From Tetracentron sinense (taxonomy: Eukaryota; Streptophyta; Magnoliopsida; Trochodendrales; Trochodendraceae): a stretch of 64,000 nucleotides of DNA. Shown piece by piece: positions 33,502 through 44,320 of the stretch. Positions within the stretch are counted from its first letter, which is position 1, and each line of letters begins with the position of its first letter. Under the pieces are notes generated by a model that worked only from the letters and a program-made list of their open reading frames with translations, was not told where the DNA came from and searched no databases. The DNA is taken from assembly GCA_015143295.1 (NCBI GenBank), contig CM026554.1, positions 27,063,215 through 27,127,214 of the forward strand, in the 5' to 3' direction. The position numbers were made by a program, and so were the translations under genes.

Positions 33502-35173
33502 GTTGTGAGAGATCAAGTGGAGCTCAAGTATCAAGCTTGGATTGTCTTCAAGGTTGGATCTTCCTTCATCAAGCTTGAAGGTTTATGCTCAAGGGTTTTC
33601 TACAAGATCAATCATTGATCCTCGGGGTTAGTACACCCTCCTAGCTAGCTTAGTAATAACCTAGGTTTCTTCCTTGAAAATGAATATGCTTGAGCTTGTA
33701 CATTCCAATTCTTAAAATAAACCAATGTTCCCTAGGGATGAATAAGATGAATTAATTGGGGATGAAGTGTGGGATGTATGGTTGGTTGAGGCGATTGGAT
33801 GCCATGTGGATTATGATGAATGTTGTGTGATGGAAAAAGGTAGAAGGGCAATGTACGAATAATACACACACCCAAGATGTTTGATGAAATGTATGACAAG
33901 GAAAATGTGAAATTAATGACTATATCAATGTTGCATGTAAGGTGTTTGATGAAATGCATGAATGAGAAATTAAGGAAATTAATGAAGATTATAAAAGCAT
34001 GATTTGTGGAACTTTTCCTAAAAGGCAACTTTGATCAAATGCTTTCCATATTGCTTACATTCTCACATGACTATAATTAGGATTGAAATGCTATGTGTTA
34101 TCCTTTTAATCATTCATATCATTATGATTGCCACGCATTGCAACACACACACACCCATGCATACATGAACCAAGATTTCCTAATGTATATATATATATGG
34201 GAAGACAAACAAGAACATGACATGTGATTTATGAAACGAATGATAAAGCCGAATATCGGGCCGGTCAAGGATAGGGCATATCGCAAGATATGTCATACCT
34301 AGCTCACAAGATAACAAGACAAGTATGATAATGCCGGACAGAGGTCCGGTCAAGGATGTTGGTGCACCTTTTCTATTTCGCTGAAGGATACTTACGTATC
34401 TAACTTACAAGTCGCTACAAGGACACTAACATCTGGTTCACAAGATAAGCATGACAAGGCAAGTCAAGACAAGCATGAAATTTGATTACAAACAAGAATA
34501 AGACAAGACATGCATGATTCCCACTAGACAAGAACAAGTTTTAAACATGACAAGCAAGTTTTGCAAACACAAAATGATATTTTCAAGAATAAGCACCAAA
34601 CATGAACACGGGTTTTATACGGAGTTTTCGTATTTGTTCCATGCATGTCACGATCATTGTATTGCTTCAAAATTGATGTTGTGAATTCTATTTCGTTATT
34701 ACTATTGTTAGCTAGTAACTTGTACTCGTTGAGTATTCCATACTCAATCGTACATTTCATGTCGGCAGGTCCGATGGACACCTTCAAACCCGAACCATAG
34801 GTTGAGGAAGAATATGTTGTAGAGGAGGCACCCATTCCACTATAGCAAGGGGATAGAGATCTAGATAGGTGGCCCTATCTAGACTATTGTGAGTAGGGTC
34901 TTATGGAGAGAGAGAGAGACTTGATCATTATTTTGTATTTTGATGTTGGGCATGTCCACCTTTACTTGACACGTGTTGTATATGAACTTGGAATACAAGT
35001 TAAAGGAAAGGAAAATTTTAGTTTATGCTTCCGCATTATTTTGGCTTCCGCACTCTGTTCATGTCCCTATTATAGATGTTGATACCTTGTTCATTGTAGG
35101 ATGGTTTGACAGGTTATGTATAATCACACCTAAAGTCTCACCTAACTCCTAGGGAGGATTTTGGGGCGCGACA
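33502..35173 (+). mobile_element. Element E: 5' LTR, second part (R/U5)
   Basis: It resumes the LTR after element B, with caagcttggattg and later phrases parallel to H and K, and ends ggggcgcgaca at 35173. It includes a two-copy degenerate repeat (ggtcaaggat landmarks, about 34250-34440) and the inverted-repeat motif gagtattcca-tactcaatcgtac at 34731-34760. The frames at 33732-34028 and 34524-34835 are not genes. Confidence 0.75.
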
Positions 35174-35177
35174 AAAG

Positions 35178-35189
35178 TGGTATCAGCCC
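35178..35189 (+). other. Element E: primer-binding site (tRNA-iMet, partly decayed)
   Basis: It reads tggtatcagccc, matching TGGTATCAGAGC at its first nine bases. It lies four bases after the LTR. Confidence 0.8.
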
Positions 35190-35478
35190 TAGGCATTAGA
35201 TTCCCTAGGGTTTAGTGCTCGATATCATGATTAAAACAAAGCATTAGGATTTAGGAAAAGGAGTCGTATATAGACTAATCTTTAGTCTTAGTCCATAACC
35301 GGTTGGAACCCAACCAAACTTAGTGTCCGACACTAGGAACACAAATTGTTGATATGTCATTGCTATGTATACTTGGGTATTGTTATATACTTAGTGAACA
35401 TTAAGTGATTGTTGAATCGATTATAGAATGTGAATCCCAGTTAGACTCATGTTGTGTTGTCGTTCTCAAGATCTAATC

Positions 35479-36612
35479 ATGAGACGCGATGCTCGGGGTC
35501 GCGGATACAATACCAAGGGAAATGGAGGTGATTCTCCCTCGAGTGATGAGCAACCCGACTTTACTCAAGCTTTTGCATTGATAGCCGAGACTTTGGCTAT
35601 GCTAGCAACGAGGCAACCTGTTACTCCTCCTCCTGCTGTTGCACTGATAACTGCTCCTCAAAATCAAGCGCAAGCAGGGATAGAGGCTTTGCGAAGGATG
35701 AGGCCTCCGGTGTATTGTGGAAGCATCGATCCTTTAGTGACTGATGCATGGATCAGGCAGCTTGAGAAGTTGTTCTCAATGTTGTTGCCTACAGAGGTAG
35801 AGAGAGTCACCTGGGCCGCCTTTATGCTTGAAGGTGAGGCTGACCATTGGTGGAGGTCCATAGTAAGGACTCGAGATTTGACCCGACAAGGTCAAGAGTG
35901 GACTTGGGGAGAATATTTGGACGTTTTCTATAAGAAATACTTGAATGAAGGAGAAGAAAGAAGTCGAGTTTATTACCTTGGAGGAAGGTAACATGTTAGT
36001 GGCCATTTATAAAGCCAAGCTCTCGGAACTATCTAGATTTGCTCCTTAGATGATAGCCACAGAGGCTATAAAGGCCCAAAAGTTTGAGAGAGGGTTGAAG
36101 GCCTACATCAGAGACAGAGTCTCGATGTTCTCGACATGAGACGTATGCTGAGGTAGTAGAAAGCATAATTAGCAGAGGCTAATTCTGAAGAATTCTTCAA
36201 GAGAAGAGAAATAGAAAGAGGCTAGTCTAATGGCTCAGCAGAGAAGAGAGCTAAGACTACTTCATACCAGCCTGTAGGGCTAGCATAGTCACAGAGTTTG
36301 TACTCTGCACCTCAGTCTACTTACCCTTTTGTTCCACAGGCAGTACGCCCGGCTACTGCACAGGCTCCTCGCCCCGCACTATCTCAGCCATGGAATATGC
36401 ACTCTCCATGTACTTATATGAGCCATGTACTTATTCTGGTAGGAGGCATTTAGCAGGGGAATACCGAAAGATTTCTGGGGGATGATTTCATTGTAGTGAC
36501 CAAGGCCACATGATCAGAGATTGTCCCCGCCATCAGTTGCCAGCTCAGTCTCAGGGGAGTAGGCCCCCTATCAGGCAATCATCTCAGTAGACCTCTTCAC
36601 AGGCATCAAGGC
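35479..36612 (+). pseudogene. Element E: gag (5' portion)
   Basis: The start MRRDARGRG matches the starts of gag in G (MRRGSGRGRG) and K (MRQGTRGRG). The capsid domain is clear: AGIEALRRMRPPVYCGSIDP, AWIRQLEKLFSML, VTWAAFMLEGEADHWW and TWGEYLDVFYKKY, about residues 60-160. Frameshifts follow from about 35950 onward. The zinc-knuckle remnant FHCSDQGHMIRDC lies near 36490-36525, with its first Cys codon changed to TGA. The leader from 35190 to 35478 is non-coding. Element G interrupts the gene at 36613; the last part is at 51448-51548. Confidence 0.88.
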
Positions 36613-39162
36613 TGTCACGACCCAAAATACCCCCTAGGAGTTAGGGATACTTTGGCTCGTGATGTGCCGTATTTGATACCAAACAATCCTGTAATAATAT
36701 CCAAGGCATGACATAATAGAATCATAAATAGTGCGGAAGCTTAAATCAAGGTGTGGAAGCATAACCCAAAAATTTATTTTTCTATATATACTCTATATTC
36801 CAAATTTGTACATACATAACAAAAGTAAAGGTGCACATGCACACCTATCAAAATACAGAATAGTAATGCTCTCTCTCTATCCAATCATCCTAAAAGGGCC
36901 AGTGGTCTAAGTCCCTTGCCTCCCCCTGAGGCTCCACTTATGGCTCCTCCTCGCCATAATCTTACTCTATCCAAGGCCCTTGATTACAGATGTCAAAGGG
37001 AACCCGTGTACCTGCCACATAATATGTACGGCTGAGCATGGAATACTCAATGAGTCAAAACCGCTAGTTAACAATGCTATCATAATCAAAATATTACATA
37101 CAATTGCGTAAGGGAATACTAATCATAAAATTCATGCTTAAAATCCTGTCATGGAAAACCTTTCTTAAAACTTGTTCATTTCATGGAAAAACCGTCTTAT
37201 GCATGCTTATGAGTTCTTATGAATGCTTGTGAGTCTCGTATTTTCTTATGAGTTATTGTGAGATTTCGAGTTCTTATAACTTTTCTTGTCAGAATACGAG
37301 TTCTTATGAGTTCTTCACTGGTGGCGCCCTTCGTACCATCCCACTAAACACCCACCCAAAGTAGCTTGGGAATATCAAATGGTTAGTGGCGCTCCCGGGC
37401 CGTCCCACTAGCTTACGAGTTCTTACAAGTTCTTCCCTAATGGCTCCCTTCATACCATCCCACTAAACACCCACCCAAAGTAGCTTGGGAATATCAATTA
37501 GTTAGTGGCGCTCCTCGGGCCGTCCCACTAGCTTACGAGTTCTTACAAGTTCTTGTGAGCTTATGATCCTTGGAGACATATGAAAGATCATAGACTTATG
37601 AAATTCTAATGAGTTCTTGAAGAACCGATCTTAGAAATACCAACCCAAAGTTTGGCTTTGTCAAATGCTCATGCTTCTTTCTTATGAATTGCCTTTGAAA
37701 AAAAACCTTGTTCGTGACTCTTGAAATACATGCTTATGCAAAAACTCGATCATGCAAAACTTATCTTGCGTGGAGTGCTTGTGCGCATCATCATGTATAT
37801 ATATATATTGAAAACTTTAAACAACTCATATGAATTCATACCAGACATATTACCATTGTAGCATCATTGGATAATTCTAGAACCTAGCATATTTCGATTC
37901 ATTTCATCACACCATCAATACCATGGCTTTTAAGCCTAATTAATCACATCATACCTAAAATCATGCTTTATTTGGATATAATAACATTTACTTGCAAATA
38001 TAGTCATATTAATCATCTTATTGAAAAACCCCCAAATTGCATACCCTTATTTACTCATTTGATCATAATCTAGTTTTACCCAAATCCCTCATTTACCATT
38101 TGTATAATAATAAAGCTAAAATCACCTATTTAATCATCTATTCAATCTTAGTATGATAACAAAGCTAGATAGTAGGTTTACTTACTTTTTTGAACAACTC
38201 CTAGGTTGAAGAAAGCCCTTGAGTAGAATCCCTACTTGCTTGAGGAAGATCTTTCCTTGATTTGTGCTCCTCTTGATTCTCAATCCCAAAACTTTGGAAA
38301 TCTCCCCTTCTTCCTTTCCTCTCTCTACAAATATTCTTAGGTTTAGGGTAAACCAAAACCCCTAAAATGATCTTCTATTCATAGGTAAAGGGGTGAAAAC
38401 CCCCAAAAAAATCGCACAAAAGGAAACAAAATCGCGCATTTACAATCGTTCGTAGACATCTACGATCGTTCGTAGCTTTCTACGATCGTTCGTAGGTTTC
38501 TACAATCAATTTTAGCTTCACTAGTGAGTTTTCAGGAATTTCTGGGCTTGACGATAGATCGTAGCATCTCTATGATCATTCGTAGCGCTGCTACGATCGT
38601 TCGTAGGTCCCATACGAACAATCGCAACTTTTGCAAAATGTTTCCAGATTTTTGTATTTTAGTATTTCGGTCATAAATTTTGAATCCCTTATCGGATTTT
38701 GATGATTCAACTTGCGTTGGATTCATCTTTGAAAGAAAAATAATTTGGTATCTAATAGCCAAATCCTAATTTTGGGTTTTTAATTACCTAAATAGGCTCT
38801 AAATTCAACTGATCCGGAAATGGATTTCAGTAACCCCTGTTTTAAACAGATCGAACTTTGAAAATCGGACTTTTGACTCAACCCCGGCTCAAAATATTGA
38901 AAAGTGATCAACATGAACCTTAAAGAGGGTTCCAATACCTTTCCAAAAGTTTAAGAATCACTCAATTCCGACCAACATTGAGAGAACTAGAGCTATTTAA
39001 AGTTGAGAGTATGCGAAGGCATAACCCTTATTGATACTTAAGAGTATTGTATACTCTTACTTTCTTCATTCCAAACACCCATACACTAAAATATACATTT
39101 TTAAAGCTTTTAATACATGTCATCATTCATTATACTAAGCCATCAAGATCTGGGGTTCTACA
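36613..39162 (-). mobile_element. Element G: 3' LTR
   Basis: 2550 bp, with plus-strand termini tgtcacgacc and ggttctaca. It is longer than the 5' LTR mainly because a 119-bp unit (gtggcgcccttcgtacc to acaagttctt) is duplicated at about 37320-37560. The inverted-repeat motif is at 37025-37055 and the palindromic array at 38440-38620. The frame at 38532-38762 crosses the array and is not a gene. Confidence 0.93.
38440..38620. promoter_or_regulatory. Palindromic U3 array in the 3' LTR of G
   Basis: Repeats of tacgatcgttcgtag around the palindrome cgatcg/acgatcgt, about six copies with spacers. The same array occurs in the 5' LTR at 50755-50920 with visible point differences. Confidence 0.65.
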
Positions 39163-39246
39163 TACTCCTCCCTTTGCAGAAATTTCGTCCTCGAAATTTG
39201 AACGATACTCTAGGATAATAAAAAAAAATTAACATGAAAACGTCCC

Positions 39247-39777
39247 TTATACAAACAAGTGAGGGTACTTCTCTTTTACTTTGGCTTCGCGCTCCCACAT
39301 AGCTTCTTCTCGTGCATGATGTTGCCACCGAACAAGAACTAAGGGAATAACCTTGTTACATAAAACTTGATCTCTACGATCCAAAATCTCAACCAGCTCT
39401 TCTACTAAGGTAAGGTCCTCCCGGATTTCCAACGGATCAAGATCTATAACATGTGAAGGATCTGGGATATACTTTCGAAGCATGGACACATGAAATACGT
39501 TGTGAACCACCGCCATGTGAGTTAGTAGAGCAACCCGATAAGCAACCTCACCAACTCGGGTTATGATTTTGAAAGAACCCAGATACCTCGGACTAAGCTT
39601 TCCTCTTTTGCCAAATCTTATAACACCCTTTGTCGGCGAAACCGTCACAAATACTATATCGCCAACACTGAACTCAAGATCTCGTCTACGGGTGTCAACA
39701 TAGCTCTTTTGCTTATCCTGAGCCGTCTTCAATATTTCCCTGATGATTTTGACCTTATTCGTGGTATGCTCTTTCAA
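39247..39777 (-). pseudogene. Element G: integrase C-terminus and chromodomain
   Basis: The frame contains DTRRRDLEFSVGDIVFVTVSP, GKLSPRYLGSFKIITRVGEV and HNVFHVSMLRKYIPDPSHVI, the integrase C-terminal domain. Then LDRRDQVLCNKVIPLVLVRW, QHHAREEAMWEREAKVKEKY and PHLF form a chromodomain of the plant chromovirus type, which in this family is thought to direct integration to particular chromatin. The frame ends just upstream of the PPT and 3' LTR. A gap at 39778-39927 holds a broken stretch linking it to the integrase core. Confidence 0.93.
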
Positions 39778-39927
39778 TTTGGGGCCAAAAATTTTTCTCT
39801 CTCCAACTTTATCCCAATATAAGGGAGATCTACAACTTCAACCATTTAAGGCTTCAAAAGGTGTCATTTGGATGCTTACCTGATAGCTGTTATTGTAGGC
39901 GAACTCAACCAACGGTAAGTGATCCTC

Positions 39928-40613
39928 CTAACTGCCCTTGAAGTCCAACATGCAAGCTCTAAGCATGTCCTCTATAACCTGGTTCACCCTATCGGTCTGC
40001 CAGCTAATGTCCAAACTGGAACCCATGGCGCTCTGGAAACTCCTCCAAAACTTTGAAGTGAATCTTGGATCCCTGTCTGACACAATACTTACTGGTACCC
40101 CATGCAACCGAACCAATTCTTTGATGTATAGTGATGCAAGTTGGTTCGAGTTGAACGTGGTCCGATAAGGCAAGAAATGAGCGGATTTTGTCAAACGATC
40201 AACCACTTACCATACTGCATCTGAGTTCTTTGCCGTCCTTGGCAATCCAACAATTAAATCCATGGAAATATTTTCCCATTTCCACTCGGGAATCGAAAGG
40301 GATTACAAAATCCCTACTGACCTTATATGTTCGGCCTTCACTTGTTAGCATACCAAGCATCTTGACACATACTCGGTAACTTCCCTCTTCATTTCCACCA
40401 CTAATAGTGCTTCTTCAGATTCTGGTACATCTTAGTACCACCAGGATGCACAGTGTATTTGGACCAATGAACTTCATCTAGGATCTTACTCTTCAACTCC
40501 ACATCCGCAGGAACACATAACCTCCCTTTAAATGTGATTGCTTCATTACTATTGAAAGAGAACTCATCACTTCCTTTGCTAACCGCCTCATCTTTGTAAG
40601 CAAGTAGCTCCAC
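39928..40613 (-). pseudogene. Element G: integrase zinc region and catalytic core, broken
   Basis: The zinc region lies at 40613-40401 ([39 protein letters not shown]). The CxxC half falls in a frameshifted stretch at about 40207-40400. The core at 40206-39928 has [32 protein letters not shown] (second catalytic Asp) and TDRVNQVIEDMLRAC. The segment between SSLDI and the TERVN-type motif is deleted and Glu is replaced by Asp in TDRVN, so the catalytic triad is damaged. K has a frameshift at nearly the same point. Confidence 0.88.
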
Positions 40614-40631
40614 ATTTGAATCCTACAACTC

Positions 40632-41336
40632 TCAAATCCGATCTTGAATATAAGGCCTAACTGTAAGGTTCGCCATGACTGGCCCAAAGGTAGGGATACT
40701 GAAACTTGTATCGAGGTTTGCCAAGACCTCCAACATCTTATACTCATGAATCATCAAGTGAGCTACAAGTCTAGTAGGCTTTCTACTCAAAGCGTCTGCC
40801 ACCACATTAGCCTTACCCGGATGGTACTGGATAAAACACTCATAGTCCTTCAAGAATTCCATCCATCGGCATTGTCGCATATTCAACTCCTTTTGGGAAA
40901 ATAGGTATTTTAAGCTTTTGTTGTCCGTGAAAATATCAAACTCTTCCCCGTAAAGGTAATGCTGCCAAACCTTTAACGCAAATACCACAGCGGCCAAATC
41001 TAAGTCATGAGTAGGATAGTTCTTTTCAATGTCCTTCAATTATCGAGAAGCGTAGGCAATGACATTCCCGCACTGCATAAGAACACATCCTAGCCCAATG
41101 TTTGAGGCATCACTGTAGACCATGAAACCTCCACTCTCAGATGGCACTATGAGAACGGGGGCCCTAGTTAGCCTCTTCTTCAACTCTACAAAGTTGGCAT
41201 TCTTCTGCATCAAATACGTGAGTGGTGCTGCCAAGCTGGAGAATCCTTCTACAAATCTCCTATAGTATCCTGCCAAACCGAGGAAGCTATGTTTCTCGAT
41301 AATACTCCTGGGTCTCTCCCATTTCATCACTGCTTC
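40632..41336 (-). pseudogene. Element G: RT C-terminus and RNase H
   Basis: Read on the minus strand: [20 protein letters not shown] and [13 protein letters not shown] (RT connection), then [16 protein letters not shown] (first Asp of RNase H), a stop at 41040-41042 that replaces Gln in the RQLK motif, then [20 protein letters not shown] (the catalytic Glu is Asp here), [18 protein letters not shown] and [17 protein letters not shown]. About 11 residues are missing between NANF and ELKKRL. It continues upstream across solo LTR H at 43574. Confidence 0.9.
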
Positions 41337-43573
41337 TGTAGAGCCCCAGACTTTTTCATGCTTAATGCATGCCACCTTCGTAGCCAATTTACCTTTAATG
41401 TAGTACAATTAATAAATAAGGAAGAAATTAAAATTTTCAAAATGTCAAAAATGTTCATTTTCAAAGTACGAACCCAACGCAAGTTGAATCATCAAAATCC
41501 GATGAACGGGTCAAAAGATATGGCCAAAACAGTTTGTACCTGCAGACCACTGATCGCTCGGTCCATGGAGCGATCAATCGGTCCAAAACCGATCGATCGG
41601 AGGCTATCGACTGGTGTACTTTTTTGTATGGGGAAATTTTCTAGAGAGCATGTTCTTGACCGGTCGCTCGGTCAAGAACACCGATCGTTCGGTCATAACC
41701 ACCGATCGCTCGGTCCTCATGTTTTTGCAGAAATTTCAGTAAGGGTGTTTTCATCCCTTGGGTGGTTCACTCATGCCTTAATGGCTTTGCCCAAGCGTTT
41801 GGGGGTTCATTAACCCTAAGAAGAACATTTGAGAGATAGAGAGAGAAGAGAAGGGTTTTCCTAACCCAGGGTTTGATTTTTGAGAAGAAATCAAAGGGTT
41901 TGTGAACCTTAGATCACCTCAAGCTTGGATTGCTTCAAGATTCCGGTTCAATCTCGTGAGGAGCACTTTTCCCAAGCTAGGGCAGCAACTCACGCACGTT
42001 TTAGAGGAGAGTTCCTTCCCTCATTTGTCAAGGTCGGTACCTTTTGCTACCCTCCTAGTTATACTTCTTTATTTTTCTTCCCTTATTCCTATTATCCTTT
42101 ATATTTCCTCATCTATATATGTGTTATGAGATGGGTTGTGTGGATGGTGAATGGAGATGGATGTTGGCGAATGGATGCCGTGTGGATGATGTGATGAATG
42201 AAATGGGAAAGGGCATTGCACCAATAATAAACATACAAGCATGTTGTGAATATGAACCCAACTAGAAGAGCATGTGATAAGCTTAACAAATAATGTACTC
42301 ACAATGTTTGATGAAATGCCAAGGTGAAAGAAATGAATTGTAAATTAAGGAAATGCATGCTTAATTAATTGCAGAAATTGCTAGGACCTATGATAGTGTG
42401 CCTTCTTGTTTTCCCTAAATTACATGAATATTGAATTGCTCAAATGATTGATATTCTATGTATTGTTAACTCTCCAAATGTCATATTTAAATTTAAATGC
42501 AAGTATGTACACGCTTCGACGAGCACGACATGCATGACATGAATTTACCGAGGTTTTCAAGAACGAGGTTTAGAGGCGGAACATATCCTATGATATGTTT
42601 TACCTCGCTTTTCACAAGAAAATAGGTACAAACATACCACGAGGGGACTCCCCTCACTCACAAGTGCATTGCATAAAGAAGGGTCTCCCTTCCCTCTCAA
42701 GTGCATCTCATAAAGAAGGGTCTCCCTTCCCTCTCAAGTGCATTGCATAAAGAAGGGTCTCCCTTCCCTCTCAAGTGCATCTCACAAGGATATCTCACAA
42801 GTGTATCTCCCAAGTTACATGATCACAAGCAAGCACGCATGACACGCATGGCATGGCATGACACGTACAACACGCTCAACAAGTTCAAGCAAGACAAACA
42901 TGACAAGCTTTCAAGTACGAAAATGATATTTCAAGTCAAGTCAAGCGCACAATGATTTCAAGAGGTTTTATCGGCTTTTACGAAATACAAGCATGAATAT
43001 AAATTGCTTTACTTCTTGGTATGACATGAATTGTTCCCGTTTTACATATATGAATTGCTCCTGAATTATGTATTGCCATTTTTATGCTATGACTATTGGT
43101 TAGTGTTTGGTACCCGCTGAGTATTCCATTCTCAGTTGTACTTCTTATGTCGGTAGGTGATAGCGGAGCGGCTACTCCTTTTGATGTCTGTGCTCCGAGC
43201 CCTTGGGTGGAGGAGTAAGTCGAGGAACCTTCTGAGGAACCTCCGGTAGAGGGCTACTATTAGGTAGTGGTTGTAGATTCTGAGTAATAGAGCTGTGGGT
43301 GAGTTGAGAGATGTATATCCATGTATTTTGGCGGGCCTGTCCGCACTTTCTTTTGGACTTCTTTTGTGTAACTTGGATCACATATGTTTATACTCATAGA
43401 TGTTTTGATTAAGTCTTCCACTGTGCTATGTTAGAATATGTTTCTGCTGTTTATATCTTCTTTGTATATGCTCTGTGGGTTTTTGCAGGATGGTTTGTCA
43501 AGCAAGTCACGTAAGTCATGATTAGTCGTCCAAAGTTCAATCTAACTCCTAGGGTGGGTTTTGGGTCATGACA
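41337..43573 (+). mobile_element. Element H: solo LTR of the K family
   Basis: 2237 bp, tgtagagccc to gggtcatgaca, with perfect TSD gcttc at 41332-41336 and 43574-43578, inserted in RT of G. It matches the LTRs of K along its length: the ccgatcgctcggtc array at 41545-41720, the 36-bp gaagggtctcccttcc repeat at 42660-42790 and the inverted-repeat motif at about 43106-43135. There is no internal sequence. Frames at 41289-41813, 41902-42194 and 42701-42955 are LTR noise. Confidence 0.94.
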
Positions 43574-44320
43574 GCTTCTATCTTTGTTGGGTCCACTAAA
43601 ATACCCTTGACAGATACCACGTGACCAAGGAACGCCACTTTCTTCAACCAAAATTCGTACTTACTCAACTTGGCATACAGTTTATGCTCTTGAAGAGTCT
43701 CAAGTGTAAGGTGAAGGTCTCGATCATGGTCCTCCCGTGTCGGGAAATACACTAAGATATCATCAACAAAGACAATAACACATCTGTCTAGACAAGATTT
43801 GAACACCCGGTTCATCAAATCCATGAATGCCGCTGGTGCATTCGTTAGACCAAAAGGCATAACTAGGAACTTGTAGTGCCCACCAAGTCCTAAAGGCAGT
43901 CTTTAGAACATCTTCGGCCTTGATCTTCAACTGATGACAGCCAGACCGCAGATCAATCTTGGAGAAGAACCTTGCTCCCTTCAGTTGGTCGAACAAATCG
44001 TCTATTTGTGGTAATGGATAACAATTCATTATCGTGACCTTGTTCAACTGTCTATAATCGATGCACATCCTCATCGACCCATCCTTCTTCTTCACAAAGA
44101 GTACTAGAGCTCCCCACGGTGAAACACTTGGTCGGATAAAACCAAGTTGTTATAACTCTTTGATTTGCTCCTTTAATTCTTTCAGTTCAATTGGGGCCAT
44201 CCTGTATAGAGCCTTAGAAATTGGAGCCATTCCTAGAGCAAGCTCTATTGCAAACTCCATCTCCCTATCTAGAGGTAACCCCGGTAAGTCCTCAGAAAAT
44301 ACTCCCAAATACTCACTCAC
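43574..44320 (-). pseudogene. Element G: reverse transcriptase, N-terminal and central part
   Basis: From 44320 downward the frame reads [33 protein letters not shown], then [37 protein letters not shown] and [20 protein letters not shown]. After a frameshift near 43865 it continues with [20 protein letters not shown] and the catalytic FVDDILVY box (intact Asp pair), [13 protein letters not shown] and [20 protein letters not shown]. The region is otherwise a good RT match. The insertion of I separates it from the protease, and H cuts it at the C-terminal side. Confidence 0.93.

Noticed and set aside
33502-34835. A possible host gene between elements B and E
   Set aside because: The segment aligns in plan and phrases with LTRs H and K and ends at a primer-binding site, so it is the second part of the 5' LTR of E.
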